From positions 992,001-1,056,000 of the forward strand of contig NZ_CP125640.1 in NCBI RefSeq assembly GCF_030053155.1: DNA of 64,000 nucleotides, written 5' to 3'. The notes beneath the pieces are model-generated. The model was not told the DNA's origin. It made no database searches and saw nothing but the letters and a program-made list of their open reading frames with translations. Positions 18,661-28,030 of this stretch are shown piece after piece. Origin of the DNA: Rhizobium sp. BT03 (lineage in GTDB: Bacteria; Pseudomonadota; Alphaproteobacteria; Rhizobiales; Rhizobiaceae). A program made the position numbers and the translations under genes. Position 1 is the stretch's first letter. The number at the start of each line of letters is the position of its first letter.

Positions 18661-19944
18661 TCAGATCTTCGAGAGCGCCTGTTCGAGATCGGCGATGATG
18701 TCCTTGACGTCTTCGATGCCGACGGAAAGGCGCACCACATCCGGCCCGGCGCCGGCTGAGGTTTTCTGTTCGTCGCTCAACTGCCGGTGTGTCGTCGAGG
18801 CCGGATGGATGACGAGCGAGCGGGTGTCGCCGATATTGGCAAGATGGGAGAAGAGCTGCAGCCCCTCGACCAGGGTCTTGCCCGCCTCGTAACCGCCCTC
18901 GACGCCGAAGGTGAAGACCGAGCCGGCGCCTTTCGGCGAGTAGCGCTGCTGCAGGGCGTGGTTCGGGTCGTCGTCGAGGCCGGCGTAGTTCACCCAGGCG
19001 ATCTTGCTGTGCGCCTTCAGCCATTTCGCCACCGCGATCGCATTGTCGCTGTGACGCTGCATGCGCAGCGGCAGCGTTTCGATGCCGGTCAGGATCAGGA
19101 AGGCGTTGAAGGGCGAGATCGCCGGGCCGAGATCGCGCAGGCCGAGCACGCGGGCAGCGATCGCAAAGGCGAAATTGCCGAAGGTCGCGTGCAGGACCAT
19201 GCCGTTATATTCCGGCCGCGGGCTCGACAGCATCGGGTAATTGCCGGATTTCGACCAGTCGAAGGTGCCGCCGTCAACGATGAGGCCGCCCATGGAATTG
19301 CCGTGGCCGCCGAGAAACTTCGTCAGCGAATGCACGACGATATCGGCGCCGTGCTCGATCGGGCGGATGAGATAAGGGGTCGCCATCGTATTGTCGACGA
19401 TCAGCGGCAGGCCGTTGCGATGGGCGACATCGGCAATGGCGGCAATATCGACGAAGGTGCCGCCGGGATTGGCCAGGCTCTCGATGAAGATGCCGCGCGT
19501 CTTCTCGTCGATCTGGCTTTCGAAGCTTGCCGGATCGGCGGAATCGGCCCAGCGTACCTGCCAGCCGAAATTCTCGAAGGCATGGCCGAACTGGTTGATC
19601 GAGCCGCCGTAGAGCTTGCGGGCAGCGATGAAGTTTTCGCCGGGGCGCATGATGGTATGGAAGACGATCATCTGCGCCGCATGGCCGGAGGCGACGGCAA
19701 GGGCCGCCGTGCCGCCTTCCAGTGCTGCGACACGCTCCTCCAGCACGGCCTGCGTTGGGTTCATGATGCGGGTGTAGATATTGCCGAAAGCCTGCAGGCC
19801 GAAGAGAGCAGCGGCATGATCGGAATCGTTGAAGACGAAGGCGGTCGTCTGATAGATCGGCGTTACCCGCGCGCCGGTCGCCGGGTCGGGCTGAGCGCCG
19901 GCATGGATCGCCAACGTGTTGAATCCCGGATCATTCTTGGCCAT
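18661..19944 (-). CDS. metY: O-acetylhomoserine aminocarboxypropyltransferase (sulfhydrylase)
   Basis: 427 aa, a PLP-dependent Cys/Met metabolism enzyme. Typical motifs are [20 protein letters not shown] near the start, the PLP-phosphate region [22 protein letters not shown], and the Schiff-base lysine in [11 protein letters not shown] (about residue 209). It makes homocysteine from O-acetylhomoserine and sulfide in direct sulfhydrylation. GGAGG lies 5 bases before the ATG at 19944, which decides against the upstream ATG at 19956. The TFGV/SLG-type ends fit metY rather than metB. Monocistronic. Confidence 0.93.
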   Translation of the reverse strand: MAKNDPGFNTLAIHAGAQPDPATGARVTPIYQTTAFVFNDSDHAAALFGLQAFGNIYTRIMNPTQAVLEERVAALEGGTAALAVASGHAAQMIVFHTIMRPGENFIAARKLYGGSINQFGHAFENFGWQVRWADSADPASFESQIDEKTRGIFIESLANPGGTFVDIAAIADVAHRNGLPLIVDNTMATPYLIRPIEHGADIVVHSLTKFLGGHGNSMGGLIVDGGTFDWSKSGNYPMLSSPRPEYNGMVLHATFGNFAFAIAARVLGLRDLGPAISPFNAFLILTGIETLPLRMQRHSDNAIAVAKWLKAHSKIAWVNYAGLDDDPNHALQQRYSPKGAGSVFTFGVEGGYEAGKTLVEGLQLFSHLANIGDTRSLVIHPASTTHRQLSDEQKTSAGAGPDVVRLSVGIEDVKDIIADLEQALSKI

Positions 19945-20061
19945 GTCGTCCTCCAATTATTGCTGACGGACGGGATCATAGCCGCTTGAAGACGAAAGTT
20001 AATCGCGATCCGTTTCAACCCAACGGCGTTCGGTGGAAAATCCGTCTCTCCAGACCGCAAC

Positions 20062-20490
20062 TCAGGCAATGAGACGGGGATATTCGATCGCCGGGCAGCG
20101 GTTCATCACCACCTTGATGCCGGCGGCCTCAGCCTTTGCCGCGGCCGCATCGTCGCGGACGCCGAGCTGCGCCCAGATGATCCGCGGCAGCGGCCTCAGC
20201 GCCAAGGCCTCCTCGACCACCCCATCCAGATATTCGGCGGCGCGGAAGACGTCGACCATGTCGATCGGCACGGGAATGTCGGCAAGCCGGGCATAGACGG
20301 TGCGGCCCTGGATCTGTTTACCCGCCTGCCCCGGGTTGACGGGAATGACCTCATAGCCGCGCGACAGCAGATACCCCATGACGCCGTTGCTCGGCCGGGC
20401 CGGATTGGGCGAAGCGCCGGTCAGGGCGATGGTCTTGACCGAATGCAGGATGCCGGCGAGGAAATCATCCGTGTAGCTGTCGTGATTCAT
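20062..20490 (-). CDS. CoA-binding protein (YccU-like)
   Basis: 142 aa forming one Rossmann-like CoA_binding_2 domain: KTIALTGASPNPARPSNGVM, GYEVIPVNPG, VDVFRAAEYLDGVVEEAL and IIWAQLGVRDDAAAAKAEAAG, ending in VMNRCPAIEYPRL. Family members bind CoA in the crystal, but the physiological role is not settled. The ATG at 20490 follows AGCGGAGAAG. It lies 120 bases upstream of metY on the same strand and could share its transcript. Confidence 0.88.
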   Translation of the reverse strand: MNHDSYTDDFLAGILHSVKTIALTGASPNPARPSNGVMGYLLSRGYEVIPVNPGQAGKQIQGRTVYARLADIPVPIDMVDVFRAAEYLDGVVEEALALRPLPRIIWAQLGVRDDAAAAKAEAAGIKVVMNRCPAIEYPRLIA

Positions 20491-20610
20491 GTCCGCTTCT
20501 CCGCTTGCGAAAGCCTTTGGCCACGGCACGCATGATTTTTTGCTTTTGCATGAAACCAGCTGCGTGCCTTTCCCGTATATATGAATTGGATACTTCCTGA
20601 GGATGATTCG

Positions 20611-20934
20611 ATGAAAAAAATCGCTCTTGCCCTCATGCTCGTGCTCGCAGCATCGCCAGCCCTGGCTATCTCGCGCTACAATCCGCTCACCATGAGCTGC
20701 GCCAGCGTGCGCGCCGCCATCCATAATCAGGGCGCCGTCATCTTTCGCTACCAGTCCCCCCGCGGTCTGCCGCTCTATGATCGCTACGTCCGCAACAGCA
20801 ATTATTGCGACGCGACCGATTATGCGGAGTGGACCCACATCCCCTCGAAAGACGATCCCCGCTGCCCCGTTCTGAACTGTCAGAACATCGACAACCTTGA
20901 CGGGATGCTGTTCGTTCCGCATTATCAGCTCTGA
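20611..20934 (+). CDS. Small secreted cysteine-containing protein, unknown function
   Basis: 107 aa with a clear signal peptide (MKKIALALMLVLAASPALA, cleavage near residue 19). The mature part has four cysteines (SCASV, NYCDAT, RCPVLNC), enough for two disulfides in the periplasm. The ATG at 20611 is preceded by TGAGGATGATTCG, a good ribosome-binding site; an upstream ATG at 20581 would spoil the signal peptide. I do not recognise the family. Divergent from the CoA-binding gene. Confidence 0.75.
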   Translation: MKKIALALMLVLAASPALAISRYNPLTMSCASVRAAIHNQGAVIFRYQSPRGLPLYDRYVRNSNYCDATDYAEWTHIPSKDDPRCPVLNCQNIDNLDGMLFVPHYQL

Positions 20935-21409
20935 TGTTTTCGCCATCATGACGGACGCCGAACCGCAACGCCTTTCGCGGTTGCGAGAAGTTCGAACTCA
21001 ATCGCGCGCTGCGATTTATTAAAGATAACACAACCTCCGGCTTTAATTTTCCCCTATGTCAAAGCTATAGAATAATATCTATATTTCAGCATCATAGAAT
21101 AATCCGCTTCGGAATTCCGCTATGCATTTTCCCTTTTTGTTCACGATAAACCCCTAATGCGTTCCTAGGTAAATTAGAAACATCTCATAGTTGAAAGCCT
21201 CGTCTGGATTGAACGCATATCGCGCGCACGTAAAAATTGCCGCAGCAATCCAACATTGTTCCCCTGAGGAAAGGATGTTATTGGACATTTGAACGCATCC
21301 GGAACCGGCTCGCGTTCATTTTCGTGCAAATGCCAGTTGTCTTTTCAAGAGGTTGCCCCGTCCGAGGGCGAAGCATCTTGTCTTCCCCATCTGTTTGCGG
21401 ATTTATCCC
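20935..21409. other. Intergenic region, AT-rich core
   Basis: The middle (about 21015-21240) is clearly richer in A/T than its neighbours. No open frame there looks coding and I see no strong promoter or hairpin. The right part probably carries the promoter and leader of the DMT transporter gene. Confidence 0.5.
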
Positions 21410-22246
21410 TTGCCTCTCGACGTCATCCTGCTCGTTCTCTTCGGCGCATTACTGCACGCGACATGGAACGCCATCGTCAAGGCCGGCAGCGATAAATCCC
21501 TCGATGCGGCGTTGATCTCGGCCGGCGGCGCGGTTTCGGCGCTGCCGTTCCTGGCATTTCTGCCATTGCCGGACAGCGCGTCCTGGCCGTTCATCGGCAT
21601 CTCGGCCATCCTGCAGTTCGCCTATTTCCAACTGGTCGCCGCTGCCTACCGGGCCGGCGATATCGGCCTCGTCTACCCGCTTATGCGTGGCTGCGCACCG
21701 CTGCTGATCGCCGCGACAAGCGGCTTCATTCTGAAGGAAAATCTTTCCGGCGGCGCCCTTGCCGGCACAGTGACGATCTGCGCCGGTGTGCTGACGCTCG
21801 CTCTGGAGGCGCGGCGCGGCAGCAGCCGCGCCGTCATGCTCTCGCTTGTCAATGCCTGCGTCATCGCCAGCTACACCTATGTCGACGGCATCGGCGCACG
21901 CCTTTCCGGCAATGCGGTGTCCTACACATTATGGATGTCGCTGCTGCCGCCGGTGCTGCTGTTTTCCTGGGCGGTTTCGCAACGCGGCGCCGTGGCCGTG
22001 GCGCGTCACGTCCGTGGCAACTGGTGGCGCGGCCTGATCGGCGGCGCCGGCTCGATCGCTTCCTACGGGTTGGCGCTCTGGGCGATGACGAAAGCCCCGG
22101 TCGCAACCGTTGCGGCCCTGCGCGAAACCGCGATCCTCTTTGCACTGGTGATCTCGATTACCGTCTTCAAGGAAAAGGCCAGCCTCTGGCGCTACGTCGC
22201 CGGCGTCGTCATCGCCATTGGCGGGCTGGTTCTGAAACTGGCGTGA
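21410..22246 (+). CDS. DMT (EamA) family transporter
   Basis: About 278 aa with ten hydrophobic helices in two EamA repeats; LLHATWNAIVKAGSDKSLDAAL at the start and APVATVAALRETAILFALVI, FKEKASLWRYVAGVVIAIGG at the end are typical. Substrate unknown. No ATG gives a sensible length. I take the TTG at 21410 (PLDVILLVLFGALLHATWN) preceded by GCGGA; a TTG at 21353 would add 19 hydrophilic residues. Unlike the ribN copy at 3 kb, no riboswitch precedes it. Confidence 0.82.
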   Translation: MPLDVILLVLFGALLHATWNAIVKAGSDKSLDAALISAGGAVSALPFLAFLPLPDSASWPFIGISAILQFAYFQLVAAAYRAGDIGLVYPLMRGCAPLLIAATSGFILKENLSGGALAGTVTICAGVLTLALEARRGSSRAVMLSLVNACVIASYTYVDGIGARLSGNAVSYTLWMSLLPPVLLFSWAVSQRGAVAVARHVRGNWWRGLIGGAGSIASYGLALWAMTKAPVATVAALRETAILFALVISITVFKEKASLWRYVAGVVIAIGGLVLKLA

Positions 22247-22247
22247 T

Positions 22248-23072
22248 CTACTCGCGCTTCCATTCCGGCAAGCGCTTGCCGAGGAAGGCGTCGATCCCCT
22301 CCTTGGCATCCTGCGTCAGCATATTGTCGACCATCACCCCGGCGGCATAATCATAGGCGGCCTCGACCGGCAGTTCGAGCTGCCGGTAAAAGGCTTCCTT
22401 GCCGATCTTCAGGGTCAGCGGCGACTTGCTCGCGATCACCCCCGCATATTTGGCAACGACCTGCGCCAGATATTGCTTCGGCACGATGCGGTTGACGAGG
22501 CCGAAATCCTTGGCTGTGGAGGCGTCGATCGTCTCGCCGGTCAACAGCATCTCCATCGCCTGTTTGCGATGGGCGGCGCGGGAAACCGCCACCATCGGCG
22601 TCGAACAGAACAGGCCGATATTGACGCCCGGCGTGCAGAATGTCGACGTGTCCGTGCAGATCGCCAGATCGCAGGAAGCGACGAGCTGGCAGCCGGCAGC
22701 CGTCGCCAGCCCATCGACCTCGGCGATGACGGGCTTCGGCAGATGCGCGATCTTCAGCATCAGGTCAGCGCAGAGCCGGAAGGCCCTCTCGAAGAAACCG
22801 GCTCCCTGATCCTCATCGGCACGATGGGCGGTGAGTTCCTTGAGATCATGGCCGGCGGAAAAGACATTGCCGGTCGAGGCGATGACGACAACGCGCACGC
22901 TCGCATCCGATCCGGCGTTGTCGAGCTCGGCGATCAGCGCTTGCAGAAGCGCAATCGAGAGCGCATTGGCCGGCGGATTGTTGAGCACGAGGCGCAGCAC
23001 GCCATCGCGCAACGAGCGGAGCAGCAATCCATCCGCCCTGCCTGCGTCCGGGAAGGATACGATTTCGGCCAT
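22248..23072 (-). CDS. Enoyl-CoA hydratase/isomerase family protein (ECHDC3-like)
   Basis: 274 aa with a crotonase fold: VLRLVLNNPPANALS, FSAGHDLKEL (oxyanion hole, CoA site), then GLATAAGCQLVASCDLAI and CTPGVNIGLFCSTP. The two catalytic glutamates of classical enoyl-CoA hydratase lie at the positions now occupied by Gln (GCQ) and Gly (TPG). This matches the ECHDC3 branch rather than a true hydratase. It probably binds an acyl-CoA, but the reaction is unknown. It converges with the DMT gene, with one base between the stops. Confidence 0.88.
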   Translation of the reverse strand: MAEIVSFPDAGRADGLLLRSLRDGVLRLVLNNPPANALSIALLQALIAELDNAGSDASVRVVVIASTGNVFSAGHDLKELTAHRADEDQGAGFFERAFRLCADLMLKIAHLPKPVIAEVDGLATAAGCQLVASCDLAICTDTSTFCTPGVNIGLFCSTPMVAVSRAAHRKQAMEMLLTGETIDASTAKDFGLVNRIVPKQYLAQVVAKYAGVIASKSPLTLKIGKEAFYRQLELPVEAAYDYAAGVMVDNMLTQDAKEGIDAFLGKRLPEWKRE

Positions 23073-23169
23073 GAGTCTGCTCCCTGCGCTCGATTTCCAG
23101 ACTGAGGTATTGCCACAAGGCGCCGGCAATTTCGAGCGGGATCGACGCTTTTCGCGCAAGCCTTCGCGG

Positions 23170-23400
23170 TCAGGACCAGAACCAGGATTTCGCTATCTCG
23201 GCTTTTGCCTGTGCCCGGGTGAGGCCGACATCGCGAAGCTCGTCCTCGGTGAGGTCGCACAGCGTGCGGCGGCTGCGGCGCTTTTCCAGGCGATCTTCGA
23301 CAGCAGCCAACAGCCGCCTCCCCCAATGCGCCGTCCCGCCAATTTTCGACCGAACGATATCGCGCGGCGTTTCGCGTATCGCGCTCAATTCCAGGGCCAT
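23170..23400 (-). CDS. DUF1127 domain protein
   Basis: 76 aa. The conserved arginine-rich C-terminal domain is RRSRRTLCDLTEDELRDVGLTRAQAKAEIAKSWFW. Short DUF1127 proteins are abundant in Rhizobiales; some take part in RNA and phosphate/carbon regulation, but this one is uncharacterised. It is divergent from the LysR gene with about 95 bases between them, so LysR may control it. Confidence 0.85.
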   Translation of the reverse strand: MALELSAIRETPRDIVRSKIGGTAHWGRRLLAAVEDRLEKRRSRRTLCDLTEDELRDVGLTRAQAKAEIAKSWFWS

Positions 23401-23494
23401 CTCGTCTTCCTTTCTTCGACGGATGAAAGATGCGCTGGAGAATGCTACGAAGGAAGCTTATGGATATTATGAGATGCATAAGGATTCCTTTGGT

Positions 23495-24352
23495 ATGGCG
23501 CTCAGCCTCGATCAGCTTGCAACCTTCGTCAACGTCGCCGATCTCGGGAGCTTTACGGCGGCGGCCGACAAGGAAGGACTGACGCAGCCGGCCGTCAGCC
23601 TGCAGGTCAAGGGGCTCGAACAGCGGCTCGGCGTTCGGCTGATCGAGCGCGTCGGACGGCGGGCGCAGCCGACTCCGGCAGGCCTTGACCTGCTCGTGCA
23701 TGCAAGGCGCCTGCTCCAGGACGCTGCCGCCGCTGAGGAAGCGATGATGCCCTACAGAGACGGCGCCAGCGGCCGTGTGCGTATCGGCAGCGGCGGCACG
23801 GCGTCGATCCATCTGCTTCCCCGGGCCATTGCCGCCGCCCGCAAATCCATGCCCGGCCTCGAAATCACCGTCCATATCGGCAATGCCGACGACATCCTGC
23901 GCGACCTGGAGGCGAACAGCCTCGATATCGCCGTCATCGCCCTGCCGGCCTCGGGGCGGAACCTCGAGATCGAACCGTTCTACGAGGAGGAATTGCTGGC
24001 GGTCGCACCCGCCGGCAGCCGCATGCCCGAAGACGGACCGGACGCCGCCTTCATGCGCGACAGGACGCTGCTGCTCTATGAGGGCGGCAATACGCGGCGG
24101 GCAATCGATGCATGGCTGGCCGCACCGGACGCCAGGATCCGGCCGGCGATGGAGTTCGGCAGCATCGAGGCGATCAAGGAACTGGTGGCCGTCGGGCTCG
24201 GCTGGTCGATCCTGCCGGGGCTGGCAGTGAAGCGCGACCGCGCCGGCCTCGTGACGACATCATCGCTGCAGCCGAAGCTCACGCGCCGCCTCGGAATGGT
24301 TCTGCGCCGCGATCGCGAAATGATGAAATGCCTGCGCGCCTTCGAGGATTAG
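23495..24352 (+). CDS. LysR-family transcriptional regulator
   Basis: About 285 aa. The N-terminal winged HTH is [50 protein letters not shown]. The type 2 periplasmic-binding-like effector domain follows ([49 protein letters not shown]). The ATG at 23495 has AAGGA 10 bases upstream; an ATG at 23474 is an alternative. The effector is unknown. Divergent from the DUF1127 gene, a common LysR target layout. Confidence 0.9.
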   Translation: MALSLDQLATFVNVADLGSFTAAADKEGLTQPAVSLQVKGLEQRLGVRLIERVGRRAQPTPAGLDLLVHARRLLQDAAAAEEAMMPYRDGASGRVRIGSGGTASIHLLPRAIAAARKSMPGLEITVHIGNADDILRDLEANSLDIAVIALPASGRNLEIEPFYEEELLAVAPAGSRMPEDGPDAAFMRDRTLLLYEGGNTRRAIDAWLAAPDARIRPAMEFGSIEAIKELVAVGLGWSILPGLAVKRDRAGLVTTSSLQPKLTRRLGMVLRRDREMMKCLRAFED

Positions 24353-24516
24353 CGGCTGCTTTCGACCGTGGCATGCTCCTTCAAATCCGGCAGGACGATG
24401 CCGAAAACGGTCAAATACGGCAGATCTTCAGCCGACAAATTTGAGGCAATATAATACCACATATTTAACCTATTGTTTTTACTTGTATTTTTTTCAAAGC
24501 CTCGGGGAAGTCGATA

Positions 24517-24545
24517 TTGACCCCATGTCACGTTCCCGTTATACA
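24517..24545 (+). promoter_or_regulatory. Promoter of rplM-rpsI
   Basis: TTGACC (24517-24522) and TATACA (24540-24545) are separated by exactly 17 bases, a near-consensus vegetative promoter. Transcription would begin near 24551-24553, giving a leader of about 117 bases before rplM. Confidence 0.7.
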
Positions 24546-24557
24546 CCGCGCCAGAAC

Positions 24558-24584
24558 GCAGCCTGTCCGGGCTGCTTTCTTTTT
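24558..24584 (+). terminator. Hairpin with U-tract at the 5' end of the rplM leader
   Basis: GCAGCC-TGTCCG-GGCTGC is followed directly by TTTCTTTTT, the form of an intrinsic terminator. It begins only about 6 bases after the predicted start point, so it is too early for a normal end of the LysR transcript from a gene that stops at 24352. It may be a 5' stabilising stem, an attenuator, or the end of transcripts arriving from upstream. A second hairpin (CCCTT-CAA-GCC-CTCG-GGC..AAGGG, about 24626-24650) follows before rplM. Confidence 0.5.
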
Positions 24585-24668
24585 GGCATGCCGCAAGCCT
24601 GCCAATCCAAGCAACAAGAAACGCCCTTCAAGCCCTCGGGCCAAGGGTCTCAAAAGAGAGTATTCACT

Positions 24669-25133
24669 ATGGCAACCTTCTCCCAGAAGCCTGCAGAGGT
24701 GGAGAAGAAGTGGGTGATCATCGACGCCGAAGGGCTGGTCGTTGGCCGTCTCGCTTCCATCATCGCTATGCGCCTGCGCGGCAAGCACAAGGCAACCTTC
24801 ACGCCCCACGTTGACGACGGCGACAACGTCATCGTCATCAATGCCGACAAGGTGGTTTTCACCGGCAAGAAGTATTCCGACAAGGTCTACTACTGGCACA
24901 CCGGTTTTGCCGGCGGCATCAAGGAACGCACCGCGCGCCAGATCATCGAAGGCCGCTTCCCGGAGCGCGTCCTCGAAAAGGCCGTCGAACGCATGGTTCC
25001 GCGCGGCCCGCTCGGCCGTCGCCAGATGAAGAACCTGCGCGTCTACGCCGGCTCCAACCATCCCCATGAAGCCCAGCAGCCGGTCGCCCTCGACGTTGCC
25101 GCGCTCAACAAAAAGAACGTAAGGAGCGCCTGA
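24669..25133 (+). CDS. rplM: 50S ribosomal protein L13
   Basis: 154 aa, normal for alphaproteobacterial L13. Motifs are [48 protein letters not shown]-type [14 protein letters not shown] and [32 protein letters not shown]. It assembles early into the large subunit by binding 23S rRNA. It is followed after 2 bases by rpsI in the conserved operon. Confidence 0.97.
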   Translation: MATFSQKPAEVEKKWVIIDAEGLVVGRLASIIAMRLRGKHKATFTPHVDDGDNVIVINADKVVFTGKKYSDKVYYWHTGFAGGIKERTARQIIEGRFPERVLEKAVERMVPRGPLGRRQMKNLRVYAGSNHPHEAQQPVALDVAALNKKNVRSA

Positions 25134-25135
25134 TC

Positions 25136-25603
25136 ATGGCTGACCTCTCCTCCCTGAAGGATCTCGGCACGGCTTCCGAAGCTGCTGCTCCGGCCCACGT
25201 CCGCAAGGTCGACTCGCTCGGCCGCTCCTACGCGACCGGCAAGCGCAAGAACGCCGTCGCCCGCGTATGGGTCAAGCCGGGCTCCGGCAAGATTATCGTC
25301 AACGGCAAGGAATTCGCGGAATATTTCGCGCGCCCGGTGCTGCAGATGATCCTGCGCCAGCCGATCGTCGCAGCTGCCCGTGATGGCCAGTTCGACATCA
25401 TCGCAACCGTTGCCGGCGGCGGTCTCTCCGGCCAGGCCGGCGCCGTTCGCCACGGCCTGTCCAAGGCGCTCACCTACTTCGAACCGGGCCTGCGCTCGGT
25501 GCTGAAGAAGGGCGGCTTCCTGACCCGCGACAGCCGCGTCGTCGAACGCAAGAAGTACGGCAAGGCAAAGGCCCGCCGCTCCTTCCAGTTCTCCAAGCGT
25601 TAA
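25136..25603 (+). CDS. rpsI: 30S ribosomal protein S9
   Basis: 155 aa. [27 protein letters not shown] and the C-terminal [24 protein letters not shown] tail are the S9 signature; the basic tail reaches the P-site tRNA. An N-terminal extension of about 25 residues ([19 protein letters not shown]) is usual in alphaproteobacteria. AAGGAG lies before the ATG. It ends the operon just before a terminator. Confidence 0.97.
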   Translation: MADLSSLKDLGTASEAAAPAHVRKVDSLGRSYATGKRKNAVARVWVKPGSGKIIVNGKEFAEYFARPVLQMILRQPIVAAARDGQFDIIATVAGGGLSGQAGAVRHGLSKALTYFEPGLRSVLKKGGFLTRDSRVVERKKYGKAKARRSFQFSKR

Positions 25604-25627
25604 TCGCTTCGGACAGACGGAATTTAC

Positions 25628-25656
25628 GAAGGCCGGGGAAACCCGGCCTTTTTTGT
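25628..25656 (+). terminator. Rho-independent terminator of rplM-rpsI
   Basis: AAGGCCGGG-GAAA-CCCGGCCTT followed by TTTTG forms a perfect 9-bp GC-rich stem with a GAAA tetraloop and T-run, 24 bases after the rpsI stop. Confidence 0.95.
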
Positions 25657-25784
25657 TGTCCCATCGGCTTTTGATAAAATGGCGCAAAACCGTGCAGCGA
25701 TTCTGCGGCAGCGGCATGGGTCAAACAAAGCAGAAGCAGCGCGTCTGAAGATAGCGACGCGCTTCGGTTCTTCCGGGCGACGCA

Positions 25785-27755
25785 TCAGTCGGAAGAAAGG
25801 GCCGCCACGCCGTTCCCATCCACCATGTCGTCTCGCCTGAGAGCGGCCAGGATTTCGTCGGCGACAGCTTCCGCACCCGCCGGGGTGAAATGCACCTTAT
25901 CGAAAATGAACGTCTTGCCGTCCCGCGCCAGATCGCATCGGCCCGCCTCTCTTCCGCAGAAAATCCTGGCTGGATCGACACGCAGGACATGCCTGTCTTT
26001 GGGGTCGTCGAGATAGGCGTAGGAAAGCGACGATTGCTCAAGAAATTCATCCTGAGCGATCGTGATCGTCGGCGCCGGTGTGCCCTTGTGCATCAGCTTC
26101 GCGACCTTGGCGGCAATCTCCGTATCGCCGCGCGGATGAGGATAGACGATGACGACGCGGATGCCGGCCGATGTCAGTGCGCCGACGGTTTTGTCGAAAG
26201 CATCCCTCAACCTCTGCCCTACGTCTGATGTCGCGACTTCCTCGCCCTTGAACAGATAGCGCGGCTGCTCGAAAAAGATCTTCCAGGAGGCGGCGAGAAA
26301 GACCGTTTTCACCTTGCTCTTGACGAGATAGTCGATCGCCGCAGCGTTGAAGGCGCCGCAATCGCGCGCCTGGTGAGGGACCATCGAGACGTCGGCGACC
26401 GGCGCACAGAAGCTGTGTGTGATCTGCTGCAGGCCGATATTCAGGCCGTCCAGGCGCTTGGCCAGCGCCGGCGTCAGTGACGATGCCAGGGAATCTCCGA
26501 GGATGGCGTATGTCTGGGCATGGCTGCCGTTGAATACGCACTCCTCGATCGGCATCGCATCCCAGCCCGACGCGCCCTCGAGAAGGCAGGTCTTGCTCCA
26601 ATCATTGTCCGCCATGAATTCCTTGATCGGCGCCGGCAGGCGCCATGGAATGCCGCGCGTATCATGGCCGTAGATGCCGAAGGCGATCAAGGCTGCAAGC
26701 ACCAGGGATACCGATGCGACCAGGCTGCGGGTGGACGGCAGCAAGCGGCGCTCGCCCCGGCGGAACGGCTGCTCGACGAAACGCCACGAGACATAAGCGA
26801 GCACAAGAGAAAGGCAGGCGAGAGCCCCCATCACGGCGAGCGACGGCGGATCGATGCTGCGGATGCGCGCAAAGGCAAAAAGCGGCTGGTGCCAGAGATA
26901 GGCGCTGTAACTGATCTGCCCGACCATGGTGAAGGCGGGGGTCGAAAGCAGTGCCGCCACCCAGGTTCCCTGTCGGGCATAGAGCAGCACGAGCATCGCG
27001 CCGACCACGGGAACCAGGGCGAGCGTGGAGGGAATGGCCGAGGTTTCGTCGAAATAGAAGATGGAGACGGCGATCATGCCGAACCCCAGCAGCGACAGCG
27101 GATCGTTGCCGCGCCTCTGCCCTTTCAACTGCACCAAGCTGCAAATCGATCCGGCCAGAAACTCCCATGCCCGCGAGGGCAGGAAATAAAAATTGGCCGA
27201 GGGAAAGACCCGCGACGCCCATTCGCTATAGGCAAGGCTGGCACATGCGATCGCAACCAGGATTGCGAAGAGCCAGTTCGGCTTGCGCTTCCACATGAAT
27301 AGGACGAGCAGCGGAAAGAACATGTAATACTGTTCTTCGACGGCGAGGCTCCAGATGTGGAGCAGCGGCACCTCTCCCGCCTCCGGTGCGAAGTAGTCGC
27401 TCTTGAACCAGAACAGGAAATTGGCGCCGGAAAGACTGGTGGCAATCAGGCTGTCGGAGAAGGCGCGAAACTCCTCCGGCATGACACAGAGCCAAGCGAA
27501 GGGAAGACAGCACAGGACGACGAGAAACAGGGCAGGCAGCAGCCGGCGGGCTCGGCGCTCATAGAATGCCGCCAGCGAGAATGTGCCGTTGCCCATCTCC
27601 TCAAGGATGATCGAGGTGATCAGAAAACCGCTGATCACGAAGAAAACGTCGACACCGATGAAGCCGCCGCTGAAGACACTGAAGCCCGCATGAAAGAGAA
27701 TAACTGGAATCACCGCGGCCGCCCGCAGGCCGTCAATCTCTCTTCGGTAAATCAC
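25785..27755 (-). CDS. OafA/YrhL-type acyltransferase with C-terminal SGNH domain
   Basis: 656 aa, start GTG at 27755. The N-terminal acyltransferase-3 membrane domain begins YRREIDGLRAAAVIPVILFHAG and has GVDVFFVISGFLITSIIL, HIWSLAVEEQYYMFFPLL and about ten helices up to residue 370. The periplasmic SGNH part has YAILGDSLASSLTPAL with the nucleophilic Ser and VHFTPAGAEAVADEIL with the catalytic His. Such proteins O-acetylate surface polysaccharides or lipopolysaccharide. No polysaccharide gene is adjacent, so the target is unknown. Confidence 0.9.
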   Translation of the reverse strand: MIYRREIDGLRAAAVIPVILFHAGFSVFSGGFIGVDVFFVISGFLITSIILEEMGNGTFSLAAFYERRARRLLPALFLVVLCCLPFAWLCVMPEEFRAFSDSLIATSLSGANFLFWFKSDYFAPEAGEVPLLHIWSLAVEEQYYMFFPLLVLFMWKRKPNWLFAILVAIACASLAYSEWASRVFPSANFYFLPSRAWEFLAGSICSLVQLKGQRRGNDPLSLLGFGMIAVSIFYFDETSAIPSTLALVPVVGAMLVLLYARQGTWVAALLSTPAFTMVGQISYSAYLWHQPLFAFARIRSIDPPSLAVMGALACLSLVLAYVSWRFVEQPFRRGERRLLPSTRSLVASVSLVLAALIAFGIYGHDTRGIPWRLPAPIKEFMADNDWSKTCLLEGASGWDAMPIEECVFNGSHAQTYAILGDSLASSLTPALAKRLDGLNIGLQQITHSFCAPVADVSMVPHQARDCGAFNAAAIDYLVKSKVKTVFLAASWKIFFEQPRYLFKGEEVATSDVGQRLRDAFDKTVGALTSAGIRVVIVYPHPRGDTEIAAKVAKLMHKGTPAPTITIAQDEFLEQSSLSYAYLDDPKDRHVLRVDPARIFCGREAGRCDLARDGKTFIFDKVHFTPAGAEAVADEILAALRRDDMVDGNGVAALSSD

Positions 27756-28000
27756 TCAAATATTCCCAAAAATATGATGCTATTGCCGGCGAAAAGGAGC
27801 GAATCTGCAACCCGGCCTTGCATAGGCAGTCTCGGGATTTTCTGCAAGTATTACTTTTAGAAAAAATTCTACTAAACCACCGCTTTTATCCGGATCACCG
27901 GCGCCGGAGGAGGCACGCTCAGTTGTCGAGCCTTGGCTACGCTGCTAGATATGGGCAAAGGGGCTTCGGGAATGAGCGGAGCCGCAGTCAGGGGTGTATG

Positions 28001-28030
28001 ATGGGAACAACCAAGTCCGCAGACAAATAG
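28001..28030 (+). CDS. Leader peptide of the CmlA/FloR-like exporter
   Basis: The nine codons read MGTTKSADK followed by TAG. AGGGG (27990-27994) lies 6 bases upstream; an ATG directly before at 27998 is too close to it. From memory, the leader of the integron chloramphenicol gene cmlA is MSTSKNADK: same length and same residues at positions 1, 3, 5, 7, 8 and 9. In cmlA, chloramphenicol stalls a ribosome near the end of this peptide. The last codons (GCA-GAC) are part of pairing segment 1 of the downstream RNA, as needed for attenuation. Confidence 0.8.
   Translation: MGTTKSADK

Noticed and set aside
19945..20061. SAM-II riboswitch before metY
   Set aside because: The region lacks the conserved SAM-II core; only a normal ribosome-binding site is visible.
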